Assembly (NCBI RefSeq): GCF_007748195.1 | Contig: NZ_CP037920.1 | Location: forward strand, 3,473,501 to 3,537,500 | Length of the DNA stretch: 64,000 nt | DNA from: Gimesia aquarii | GTDB lineage: Bacteria > Planctomycetota > Planctomycetia > Planctomycetales > Planctomycetaceae | Direction of reading: 5' to 3' | Shown: positions 17,478 through 28,700 of the stretch, one piece after another | Layout: each line of letters begins with the position of its first letter | How positions within the stretch are numbered: position 1 is the first letter of the stretch | The notes under the pieces: generated by a model | Seen by the model: only the letters and a program-made list of their open reading frames with translations | Database searches by the model: none | Told to the model about the DNA's origin: nothing | Made by a program: the position numbers and the translations under genes

Positions 17478-20400
17478 GGACTCAATGTTTTTGTTGCTAC
17501 CTGATTTGAGTCTGAATCCTTCTTTTTCCAGTCAACGGTAAGCCATAATATTGCCTGACCATCTTGACTGCCGGTTGCGACATAGCGTCCATTGGGAGAG
17601 AAGTCTACGGAGGTCACTCCCTGGGAGTGATTGCTGAGAGTTAGAATCTCTTTTCCCGATTCTGCATCCCAGAGCTTTGCTGTACCATCATCGCTGGCGG
17701 TAAAAGCACGGCTGTCATCCGGAGAGAAGACGACTGAGGCAACGGGAGCTGTATGTCCTGCAAGGATCGTTTTTTTCTGTGTCACGATGTCCCAGATAAT
17801 AGCGGTGTTGTCTTCAGAGCCCGAGATCAGTCGTTTGCCATCATGTGAATAGGCCACTTTTCGAATTGGCCATGCATGACCTTTAAAAGTCGACAGTTTT
17901 TTGCCAGATTTTGAATCCCACATCACTAATGTTTTGTCGTCTGAAGCCGTAACGATTTGTGAACCATCGGGAGAGAATATGGCGCTTTTGACATGAGAAC
18001 CATGGTGATCCAGAGTAAGAACGATCTTTCCAGTCACAGCGTCCCAGACTTTTGCAGTTCCGTCATCGCTCGATGTCAAAATCAGTTTACCATTCGGAGA
18101 ATATCGGGCAGTATTCACGAAACCCTGATGTTTCTGTTCCAGTTTCTTTTCCGCATGTCCCGTTTGAGTATTCCAGATTTTGGCAGAGTTATCCCAACTA
18201 CCGGTCACGAGCCACTTGCCATCCGGTGAAAACGAGGCTGATGCAACGACGCCATGAGGATGAAAGGCCATTTCCTGTTTTGCCGTCATTCCATTCCAGA
18301 GTCGTGCGTCACGACCTCCTACAGTCAAAATTGAATCATGATAGGGAGAGAAGATGGCAGTCCACAACATACCGCCTTTTGTTCTAAAATCCAGAAACGC
18401 ATTCAGTTGACCATTACTACCGGGACTGAGTAACTCTTTTCCTGTATCCAACGCCCAGACCTGAATCACTCTCTGTTGCACATTTGCAGTAAGCAGACGT
18501 TTGTTATCATGCGAAACGCTTACCGAGTTGATCAAACCGTTTGCAGGTTGAATGGTTCGAATGATTTTAGGAGTGACAATATCCCAGACTCTCACCAATC
18601 CATCGGCACAACTCGTGACAGCTTGTGTACCATCATTAAAGACTGACATCGAAAGAACAGAATCTGGGTGTTTGAGAATTAAACTTTGATTTTCTTTACC
18701 TGTTGAAATGTCCCAATGTCCTACTGTGTTGTCACCACTTGCACTAAGCAGTGATTTGCCGTTGCTTAAGAACTTGAGGGCGGCAATTTTACGTGTGTGG
18801 CCATCTAGCTTGTGTATTAATTCTCCTGTCTTAACATTCCAGAGCATGCAACGGCCTCGGACATCTCCACTGGCACAAAAACGCATATCAGGGGAAAATG
18901 CGACGGCACACACCTCAGACTTGTGGCCCTTTAATTCTTTAACCATTTCACCGCTATCGATATTCCAAATACGAACGGTTTTCTTGTCACTACCAGTGAT
19001 CAAAAAATGCGAATCAGCAGAAACATCAATGGCAGCACTGCGCCCCGTGTGCTCGAAGCGTTTGTGTTCCGTTCCTGATTGAATGTTCCAAATCCGTACC
19101 GAATTATCAACGGCTGCCGTTGCCAGACGTTTTCGGTCAGGGAGGAAGATCGCATTTGATGCCAGGAAGGAGTGGCCTTCGGTAAATTCTTTTCGGACCT
19201 TTCCTGTAGAGACATTCCAGGAAATGGCAGTTTTATCGCGACTGGCTGTAACCAGTTGTTTTCCATCTTTGGAAAAGGAAACATCTAGAATCGCATCGAC
19301 GTGATGGGCAAGGACGCGTCCCTTTAAAGTTCGGATTTCTTCATAGCCCGCAATATTCCAGAGTTTAAGATGGGCATCGTGACTTGCAGAGAGAATCCAC
19401 TTGCCATCGCTCAATAGTGTAGCCGCCTGGACCCAACTGTCATGGCCACGTAATGTCTTCAAAGCTTTTGTGGTGGCAATGTCCCAGAGTTTGACAGTAT
19501 TATCATGGCTGGCACTGATGATCATTGTGCCATCATTTGTGAATTCGGCGGATTGAACACTTTCCTGATGACCCTCAAATGCGATAAATGGAGGGGGTTC
19601 ATTTTTCTTACCTGCTACGATTTTTGAATAGTCGTAAGGAACGAGGTCCTCCGGTTTCCATAACAAGACACGCCGATCATAGCCACTGCTGGTGACATGC
19701 CTGCTTTCAGGATCAGGTGAGAAGTGGGCAGAATAGACGGGGCCCTGATGGCCGGTGAAGGGAGCCCCCTGTTTTCCTGTTTCTACAGACCAGATAATAG
19801 CAGTTCCATCCTGACTCGCTGTGACAATCCGGCGTTCATCTGTTGAAAAATTAGCATCCCAAACCCACCAGTTATGTCCCCAGAAGCGTTGTAGCTGTTT
19901 ACCGGATTCAACTTCCCAGAGTCGTGCCGTTTTATCATACGAACTGGAAAGCAGTCGCGTTCCATCATTGGAAAATGAGAGACTTAACACGCCTTCGGTG
20001 TGGCTTTTATCGAACGGATTCTTCCCCTCTGAGTTTTGAAATGTTCTAGGGATTTGTGTTTGTGAATTCAGATCCCATATTTTGATAAAACCTTTTGGAT
20101 CTTCACTCCCTGTTGCTAATAACTTTCCATCTGGGCTGAGCGCGACTGCCAGTACAGGGTGTTTATTATGGTCGAATTCACCAATGACTTTCCCGCTCAC
20201 CCGATCCCAGAGACGAGCGAAGCCGTCTTTTCCACCGGTTACAAATTGTGAACCGTCTTTAGAAATTGCTAACGCATCGATTGGAGCTTTGGCGTCAAAG
20301 TCACGGCTACTTTGAGAGCAGAGGTGCATTAAGCGTCCCCATTCCCAGTTTCTTAATTTTTCGGGGCATTCATTTAATAGTTCAATGGCACTTTCAAACG

Positions 20401-22615
20401 CATTTTCTTCAATCTTCGCAGCTGCCAGACCAATACGAGCAATATAGGCTTCGTACTCTTCCCTTTGCCTTGCTTGTTCTTCATCGGCTCTTGCTTTATT
20501 TGCTACATCTTTTGCTTTGATAGCTTTGTCACGATCAATTATTGACTGTTGTAAAGCAATCTCTTCTTGTTCTTTTGCATCTTCTGCTTTTTTACGTGCA
20601 ATTTCTTCCAGAGCACGTGCATCATCCGCTTTTTTCCGTTCTAGTATTGCAGTATCCCGTTCACTCTCAGCAACTTTTTCTGCTTCAAGGGCACGATTTG
20701 CTTCTGCTCGAATCCAGAAGAAGGCACCGATGACGACAAACAGGAAGGTCGCCAGTATACCGGCAGAAACCCGCTTTGCTGCACGGAGACGTTGCTGGCG
20801 CGCATCACGTTCTGTTTGAGCCGAACGAATCTTTGTGATCAACTCTACATGTGATGTGTCCTCTTCACTTAAGAGTGAGAGTCCGAGATCGTAATCTCCT
20901 TTTTCATAAGCGGTACCGGCATAGCTTAATGTGGAATTCTGAATTCCTTCTCTCGCTGATGAATTTTCAGGCCAGAGTGAGAGTGCTTCCTGGAATCCAA
21001 ATAATGCTCTTGAAAACGATTCATAATTTTCTGTTTTGATTGCGGAATTTAAATCTTCTTCAGCTCTTGTTGTTAGAGAAATACTTTCGGAGTGTGATTG
21101 ATACTCCATGATGGCTTGTTGAAAAGCCTGCACGCTGGGATAGCGGTCCTGGGGTTGTGTTGCCATCGCTTTCATGGCAATGTCAACCAGTTCTCCTTTT
21201 TTCTCAGTTGGTACAATACTATTCTTTGCGGCTGCCATCAGGCATTTCATCGCGGTTTTGCCTGTATGTGGCGGGCGTCCTGTGAGGATTTCGTAGAGAA
21301 TGGCTCCTAACAAGTAAATATCAGATAGTGGCGAAATTCTGTCTACGGGTCCTGTTGCCATTTCAGGAGCCATATAAGCGGGAGTTCCACCCATACTGGA
21401 CGTTGTAATAATACTATTGGACTTCCGAAATCCGGTCGTAGATTGTGCCAGCCCCCAATCCATGACCAGTACTTCACCAAATTCACCAAGCATCACATTT
21501 TCGGGCTTTAAATCACGATGCACAACACTTCTTGAATGAGCAAAAGCAACCGCATCAGCGACTTTCATCAGGATATTCAGATTTTCAGCAAGCGAGTTTT
21601 TACGAATACTCTTTAACCAGGGGCGACCTTCGACTTTTTTCATTGAGTAGAACAGGGCACCACTGTTGTTGCTTCCAACGTCATAAATCGGAACGATATT
21701 TGGATGGTCCAGTTCACCGGTAACCACGGCTTCCGCAAGAAATTTATGTCGTTGATCCTGATTTTTTGCTGTTTTGCTTTTCAGCATTTTGACAGCGACC
21801 TGACGGTCGATTGATGTTTGTCGTGCCGTATAGACTACTCCCATCCCACCCTGGCCAAGGACTTCAATCAGTTCATATTCAGCATCCGCTGTAAATTCAG
21901 CCGCTGTGGTATCACTGAAATTTCGTTTTTTGATGACCAGAGAAGTTTGATTGGTAAGGTCTTCATCAATGAATTCTTGAGCTTTGATGGTCATTTCAGG
22001 ACCTTCAGCCATTGTCGCCATTTCTGGTCCCCAGGCAGAGTTCATGGTTGCCATGAGTTCTGGAGGAACATCATCAGAGACAAGAGTGGCATCGATGTCG
22101 AGCGGTTGATTCCCATCTTCGATTAATGTGGCATTGATGTCCGAATTTTCTACTGGTTCGTCGAGCACCAGTGTTTGGTCGTTCTCAGCATTTGTATTCT
22201 TTGTTGGAAATTCACTGACTGTTTCTGTTTCCGATCCTTTAGATTGATTTCCTGCTATTTGCGATTCATCGGCATCGGTAAGCTCAGGATCAATGACCGT
22301 TGCGTAAATATCATCTGATGGATTGATTTCGGCAACCGTTTGCTGATTCGCTGAGAGATCATCCACAGTGTCTGAGTCTGGAATCGATTCATCATGCGTC
22401 TGATATTGATCTCCTGAAGCGACTTCTTCGACCGTTTCCTGTCCTGCGCTGGAGAACTCCTCTGAAGCCCATTGATCCGAGATGATGGTCTGGTCGTTTT
22501 CATTACCAGAATTCTCTGAATCAGATTGTGATTCGCTTTCAGACTGCGCATCGTGTGTGTTCAGTTCGTCCGGCGATTCCTCATTTTGTTCTTTTTTGTC
22601 CGGAGTGTCGTTCAT
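17474..22615 (-). CDS. Transmembrane Ser/Thr protein kinase with 21 WD40 repeats
   Basis: A 1,713-residue kinase. Residues 1-240 are acidic and disordered, with at least five repeated T-[ILV]-[ILV]-x(0-1)-D motifs (around T43, T106, T148, T163, T177). The PknB-type kinase domain spans about 247-510: glycine loop GQGGMG, VAVK Lys276, catalytic HRDLKPEN with Asp368, DWG at 386-388 replacing DFG, and GGTPAYMAPE. Helical repeats and a transmembrane helix (about 615-637) follow, then a charged coiled coil of the EEQARQREE type (about 640-735). Twenty-one WD40 repeats occupy about 770-1,700, enough for three seven-bladed propellers. The kinase should be cytoplasmic and the propellers on the far side of the membrane, but orientation is inferred. 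The giant surface-protein gene ends 136 bp upstream on the same strand. Substrates are unknown. Confidence 0.95.
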   Translation of the reverse strand: MNDTPDKKEQNEESPDELNTHDAQSESESQSDSENSGNENDQTIISDQWASEEFSSAGQETVEEVASGDQYQTHDESIPDSDTVDDLSANQQTVAEINPSDDIYATVIDPELTDADESQIAGNQSKGSETETVSEFPTKNTNAENDQTLVLDEPVENSDINATLIEDGNQPLDIDATLVSDDVPPELMATMNSAWGPEMATMAEGPEMTIKAQEFIDEDLTNQTSLVIKKRNFSDTTAAEFTADAEYELIEVLGQGGMGVVYTARQTSIDRQVAVKMLKSKTAKNQDQRHKFLAEAVVTGELDHPNIVPIYDVGSNNSGALFYSMKKVEGRPWLKSIRKNSLAENLNILMKVADAVAFAHSRSVVHRDLKPENVMLGEFGEVLVMDWGLAQSTTGFRKSNSIITTSSMGGTPAYMAPEMATGPVDRISPLSDIYLLGAILYEILTGRPPHTGKTAMKCLMAAAKNSIVPTEKKGELVDIAMKAMATQPQDRYPSVQAFQQAIMEYQSHSESISLTTRAEEDLNSAIKTENYESFSRALFGFQEALSLWPENSSAREGIQNSTLSYAGTAYEKGDYDLGLSLLSEEDTSHVELITKIRSAQTERDARQQRLRAAKRVSAGILATFLFVVIGAFFWIRAEANRALEAEKVAESERDTAILERKKADDARALEEIARKKAEDAKEQEEIALQQSIIDRDKAIKAKDVANKARADEEQARQREEYEAYIARIGLAAAKIEENAFESAIELLNECPEKLRNWEWGRLMHLCSQSSRDFDAKAPIDALAISKDGSQFVTGGKDGFARLWDRVSGKVIGEFDHNKHPVLAVALSPDGKLLATGSEDPKGFIKIWDLNSQTQIPRTFQNSEGKNPFDKSHTEGVLSLSFSNDGTRLLSSSYDKTARLWEVESGKQLQRFWGHNWWVWDANFSTDERRIVTASQDGTAIIWSVETGKQGAPFTGHQGPVYSAHFSPDPESRHVTSSGYDRRVLLWKPEDLVPYDYSKIVAGKKNEPPPFIAFEGHQESVQSAEFTNDGTMIISASHDNTVKLWDIATTKALKTLRGHDSWVQAATLLSDGKWILSASHDAHLKLWNIAGYEEIRTLKGRVLAHHVDAILDVSFSKDGKQLVTASRDKTAISWNVSTGKVRKEFTEGHSFLASNAIFLPDRKRLATAAVDNSVRIWNIQSGTEHKRFEHTGRSAAIDVSADSHFLITGSDKKTVRIWNIDSGEMVKELKGHKSEVCAVAFSPDMRFCASGDVRGRCMLWNVKTGELIHKLDGHTRKIAALKFLSNGKSLLSASGDNTVGHWDISTGKENQSLILKHPDSVLSMSVFNDGTQAVTSCADGLVRVWDIVTPKIIRTIQPANGLINSVSVSHDNKRLLTANVQQRVIQVWALDTGKELLSPGSNGQLNAFLDFRTKGGMLWTAIFSPYHDSILTVGGRDARLWNGMTAKQEMAFHPHGVVASASFSPDGKWLVTGSWDNSAKIWNTQTGHAEKKLEQKHQGFVNTARYSPNGKLILTSSDDGTAKVWDAVTGKIVLTLDHHGSHVKSAIFSPDGSQIVTASDDKTLVMWDSKSGKKLSTFKGHAWPIRKVAYSHDGKRLISGSEDNTAIIWDIVTQKKTILAGHTAPVASVVFSPDDSRAFTASDDGTAKLWDAESGKEILTLSNHSQGVTSVDFSPNGRYVATGSQDGQAILWLTVDWKKKDSDSNQVATKTLSP

Positions 22616-22751
22616 AAGGTTACCCGCATGTTGCCGTTTCGTTTGAGTAAGAAAAAACGACAGTCTCTTTGAAATATAATGTAAGTTGTTTTGACCCGAT
22701 TCTCAATTATTAAGTTATACAAAAGATGATATCATTTAAGGTCTTGGATTG

Positions 22752-25700
22752 TTAATTTCTTCTGAAAATGTTGTAGTGACGACTCATTAAACGTTGGCCA
22801 TATTTTTCCATCGCCGACTCATATTCTTCCGGTTTCGTCGGTTTTTTGAAAACCGAACGCCCGTGGAAATAGCCTGAGAGCAGAGCAGAGCTACTCCATG
22901 CTTTTTCTACGGCATTCGTCTGTGTGTTGTTTGAGTGAGAGTTAGGTTCTGGAATATCTGCAGGAGCGTAAGTCTCTTGCAGAGCTTCGGTTGTATAGGC
23001 ATCTGTGGACTCAAATGTATTTGGGAACTCGGTTCGTTCCGAGATTGTGTTAATGACAGTTGTAACTCCCTCAAAAGTGTCTAATTGAACATTTTCTGAA
23101 GAAGAAGCAACGGGTGACTTCATGGTCTCATTTTGCGTTGTACTGTCAGATTCTGCTGAATTTTGATTATCAGTTGAGGATGGCTGATTGGGTTGATCTT
23201 CCGTCACATCCGTCGCTTTTCCACCACGAATGTCTACGTCCATCAGAAGACGAATGCGTTCTTCACCAGCTTCTTTTAAGTAGATCTGATATCGTCCATC
23301 GGGAAGTGATTTAAACAGCTTTGGCAGATTGTCAAGATCTGTTTCCTGTAATGGCACGTCTTCAATCAGATTGCCATTTGGTGCCAGAATTCTTAAGAAA
23401 ACAAGACGCTCGGCGTTTTTATTGGCTTCCTGAAGTGCGCCTTCAATCGTCAATGTGTCCTGGACAACAAATAAACTTTGCTGATTGGAAGTCGAATCAA
23501 GAATTACTTCAGCTTGAGGAAATAGCAGTTGAGGAACTTGAGGGGTCGTGTCGATGGCGATGTTTGCCAGTCCTTCACCAGGTGTTTCCAGAAGACCTGC
23601 TTCACTGGTAAAGTCGAGGCTTCCATTACCATCTGTGAACGTAAACTGCATGTCTCCCTGCATGGTTACCAAAATGGGGATATCGGCTGCTGGGTTTTGA
23701 ACATTGGGGTTTAATGTGTAAGTATGATTAAATACAAACGAACCTGGGTCAGAAAAATTGAAGGTTTCGACTGTGCCATCACCCCAGTCAATAGTAATGA
23801 AAAAGTTTTGTTCTGTGAAACGACCAAAGTCTCCTGTAACAGTTGCATCTCCTGTTGCCAGTATTTGAGGAGTTCCCAGGTTTGTTAACACAGGAGGGAC
23901 TCCTGCAATGGCGCCTGTTTCCGAATTCAGAGTGGTGTTATTATCAATGATCACTCCACTTGTACCATGGCCAGAGAAGACTCCGGTTCCCGCAACACTA
24001 TGATCCGAAGCAGCTCCCGTATCATTGATGGCTAAAAATCCGTCATCGGCATTGACATTAATATTCCCGTTACCGCCAAAGGCTCGCACAGAGGCATTTA
24101 ATGTTAAGTCTCCGGGGCCCGTTGATTCCAAGCCAATATTTCCACCGGAGCTATTTGTCACTGGAGCATTCACAGTGAGTGGGCTTGCGTTTGAAATGAA
24201 AATGTCACCAGGTGTATTCGCCGAATTTGTGACACCTGCCAACCCGTCAACTGTGCCGATAGTTAATAAGGCGCCGCCCAGGTCATTGTGGATTTGAATA
24301 TGGCCTGAATCAGTATTCAAAGCAGCTAGAGTCGAAACGGCTGTTTCCAGTGGATCTGCTGAGCCAGCGCCAGTAGCGGTTCGGAGGACGACTTCCTCTG
24401 CAATGATGTCTCTGCCGCCAGAGTCACCCGCATCCACAACGCCTCCTGCCGTACTGGTGAGGCGAGTCAAGGTTGTGGTAATCAATTGGCCGATTGCGAT
24501 ATCATCGCCTGCCTGCAGGTCAACAGTCCCGGTTCCCGCATTGAAGATGGTGCCATCGGACATGGAAATGCCACCTCCCCCGGCTCCCAGTGATGCTGAA
24601 TCTGCGAGTAATGTGATAGTTCCATTGGAAGAGTTAATATCTCCTTCGCTACCGAAGGTCAGGCTATTTTGCGCGGTCAGGTAGATGGTGCCACCAGCCG
24701 TACGGAATCCATCATTGATCTCGATGGAAGAATTCACACCCGTCGCAATGACTTGAACTGTGCCTGCTCCATCCGTTGAAACGACATCTGTCAACACGCC
24801 CGGATTCTCAAAGAGAATCGAACCGTCAGTTTCGATTGTTATATCAGAACCAGTAGTGGTAATTTCCTCGAATGTCGTGTCTTGTCCACCCGTTTGCAGA
24901 TAGTCAATCGTTCCATTGCCGGTGGTTAAACGAGAGACGCCAACAGGGCCTGTTGAAAGAGAGGATACGTTGGATGCATCAATATTCCCTGTTGTTGTAT
25001 TGATGGAAAGCGTTCTGCCTGAGAGTTCAATCCGTTCGTTATTCCCAATGCCATTGATTGCCTGTAATGTAATGGAGCCGGATGCAGCATTCAGGTCGAT
25101 TTCAGGTGCAGCTTGATCATTGACGGCATCATTGATTTCTCCCGCGGAAATGACTGAAATTATACCATCCAGACCGGTGACACTGCCCAGCAGGATATTT
25201 CCAAAACCAATGGTGGAAACATTGATTTCAGGTGTCGTTCCACCAGCAGTGGTTGAAGTTAAAGTCAGAATGTCAGTCTGAGCATCACCCTCATTCGAGA
25301 TTGTAATATTTCCATCGAGGGTAGAAGCAAAATCAATCGTAAGTGATTCATTCCCGATTTGTTCCAGCGCAATATTTCCCTTGCCTGTAGAAATACTGGA
25401 AGCGGTAGCAGAATTTGTCGCCGTGTTGTGAAGCAGGATGTCACCGTTGGTTGTATCAGCCGAGAATGTATCCACGCTGAGTTCCAGTGTGTCGCCCACG
25501 CCAATTCCCGTGATCGCGTTCAGGTCCAGATTGACGGCATGGATATTTAAGGGGTCTGGTAAACCATCGTTTTGGTCGATAATTGTACCCTGCGTATCAA
25601 GCAGCACATCGCCTGTCGTCGTTTCTATCAAACCGGAAAGCAGAATGTTTCCACCGGCAACAACGCTGATGTTACCAGCAGTAGTCTGCAGGATGTCATG

Positions 25701-28700
25701 TATGATAACGGCATCCGTTTCAATAAGCTGAATTTCACCAGACGTCTGGTTGGTAATATTGACCTGATCGATTTGTGTTTCAATTTCCCCATTGATGTCT
25801 GCTAATTTACCAGCACCCAAAGCGGCGATGATCGTAACGCGAGCCCCCACTTCGTTCGCGACCAGGTCTTCTCCCGTACTGTCACCAGCGTCAATCAGGC
25901 TTCCATCTGTCTCAAGATGAATCGCGAAGTCCGTCGCATTGGTTGTTACTATATGACCAATCGTAATGTCATCAGTGGCAGTGAGATTGACGATTCCATC
26001 GCCGGCATTGATGAACGAACCATCTGCCATCGTGATGCCACCGAATAAGCCACCAGCACCACTATCTGCATCAGCGGTCAACAGCACACTGCCCGATGTA
26101 CTCGTCAGATTTGTGACACCATTGAAGATGATATTATTGGCAGTCGAAATCGTCACACCGCCTGTACCACTTTGAATGTTCTGATTGAGGACCAAATCGG
26201 CGTCTGTGTTTGTGGTTTCCAGGTTCAAAGTACCTGCCCCGAGTACCTGAATCAGATTTGTAACTGTGATGCCGCCTGCTGACGTCAGTGCAATATTCGT
26301 GTCAGCACCACCTGTGAGGGCAGTCACATCGGAGTTCAGGTCAATGAGCTCAAGGGCAGGGGAGTCGTTGATGATAATGAAATCACTGCCTGTGGCCGTA
26401 CCATCAAATTGTTGAGCGGTAATTTCGACCGTTTCTGCCGAACTAGAGTGAAACAAAATGGCATTGACCGCATTGATGTCAATATTTCCGCCACCAGTAT
26501 CGATAATATCAGGAGCGTCCAAACGTAGATTCGAGGTCTGTAATCCGGTTGGTACTGTGATGGAAGTGTCAGACACAAAGCCGATATTATCCTGTGTATT
26601 GCTGATGCCTGTTGTTAAAGAAGCGTCCAAGGCGCCGCCGGTTGCTCTGATAAAAGTCGTTCCGGCAGTGCCTGTGCCAGCATCCAGATTGATTAATTCA
26701 GGTGTTGTACCTGTATTGTGAATGGCAATAATATTGCCACTGGTCAAATCGAGATGATCTACTGAGGTTTGCAGCGGATCAAAATCCGTTTCTGTAAAGA
26801 TACTTGTGATTCCACCAATATTGCGACCGGCAACAGCTGTCAATTGATCGCCTGATGTAATGTTGAGGTCAGAACTGTCAGAGTCAAGAATGTCACGGTC
26901 TGAATTGAGTGTGATGTCTGCCGTATTCTGAGCAGTCAATGTTGTGATGATGATATCACTTGTTGCTCCCGTTGCAGTGAGCATGATACCGTTGTTCGTA
27001 TCGGAAGCGGAATTGTTTTCAGAGACCACGTTTAATACTTGGATCGTGCCTCCCGCATTGACGGTGATGGGGCCATCGGCTGTTGTAAGCTGAGTCAAGA
27101 TAATGTCATCAACTTCATCGATGCGGATACCACCGGCATTGGTATTAACAACAGCGGTGACACTATTCACAGACGTGTCGACGTCAATCCCGTCTTGTGT
27201 ACCACCAGCACTGGTGGAGGTCATCATCAAATTATCGGCTGTAATCCGGTTTGCATCGGCACCGTTGGTGTCGAGAATACCGTCATCGGCTGTCAGGGTA
27301 ACATCTGCGTTACCAGTGGCAGTAATCGTTGTCACCAGGATATCACTGTTGGTACCTGTTGCCGTGAGTGAGATATCGTGACTGTCACTGCCCGAATTGT
27401 TATTGGAAACCACAGATGTAGCAGTAATTGTGTCTGTTGCATTGATTACGATTTCTCCATCGAAAGTCGAAACGTCCAGCAGTTCGACGGCAATGCTGTT
27501 GTCGATAAAGAGACCACCAATGTCCGACACTGTTGCAGAGAGTGTACCGATTGACGTTTCCAGTGGATTGCCATCACCAATACCAGTGACTGCGTTCAAC
27601 ACGGCCGTGGATGCGATGATGTCTGTGTGGGTGTCACCGTTATCAATGATGGCTGCCGACAGAGAATCCGCGTTCACCGTACCGGTAGTCAGCAGACCTC
27701 CCAAAAGAATGTTGCCATCTGTGGTGAGGTTAATGTCTCCCGAGCCGGCATCGATCAGGGCACCATTGGCCATGGAAATGGGGTTGCCATTATTACCAGC
27801 GGCATTGTCGGCGGTGATAGTCACAGTACCGGATGTCGAATCAATCAGCGCCACACTGCCTAGTATCACATCATCTTCAGAAGTAAAGGTAACCGTTCCA
27901 GAATTACTGTTCACAGCTGCGTTAAATTCAATACCGCTGCCGGTCCCCGTTGATTCACCCAGTAACTGAAGGTTCCCCGTGCCAGTAATCGAAATACCGG
28001 AACTGTTTGAGATTTCAATTCCATCATCGCCATTCGAGGTTCCGTCGATGGTAATATTGCCATTAGTGGCATTGACCTGGCCCGCAACCGTTTGGATTAA
28101 TACACCTTCCGAGGCAGTTCCTCCACCAGTTGAACTACCAGTAATCGCGATATCCCCATCCAAAGATTGCACATTACTGGTAAGCGTCACACCAGCATTA
28201 TCAGAGGTTGTGGTACCATTAATGGTAATGGTCGCTGCATTAGCACCAGTACCGGTGGAAACAACTGCTGCCTGATCGGCTAGTAGAACCCCATCGCCAT
28301 TGCTACTATTGGCAACGATTTGAACATTTCCGTCGACGCTGGTTATGTTGGTCGATGCACCTTCAATGAACACACCTCTGTTGTTGTCAATTCCTGTACC
28401 GCCCGTCCCGTTGATGGTAATCGTTCCGGCTGAGGCACCTGTATCGGTTGACGTTACAGAAGTTCCTGAATGTAGATGAACGCCATAATGGTCACTTGTC
28501 AGAGCATCAGCTCCACCAAATCCGGTGAGTAAGATATTTCCCTCGCCGGTCGTTTCAATCGTGGCGTTTTCTGCTTCTATACCACTGAAATCACCGGCAG
28601 TGACTCCCCCATCATTGGCCAGTAATGTGATCCCGCCGTTGACAGTTCTCAGGTTACTACCATTATTGAGTTTGATATTGCGTGTGGAGGTGAGTAACAA

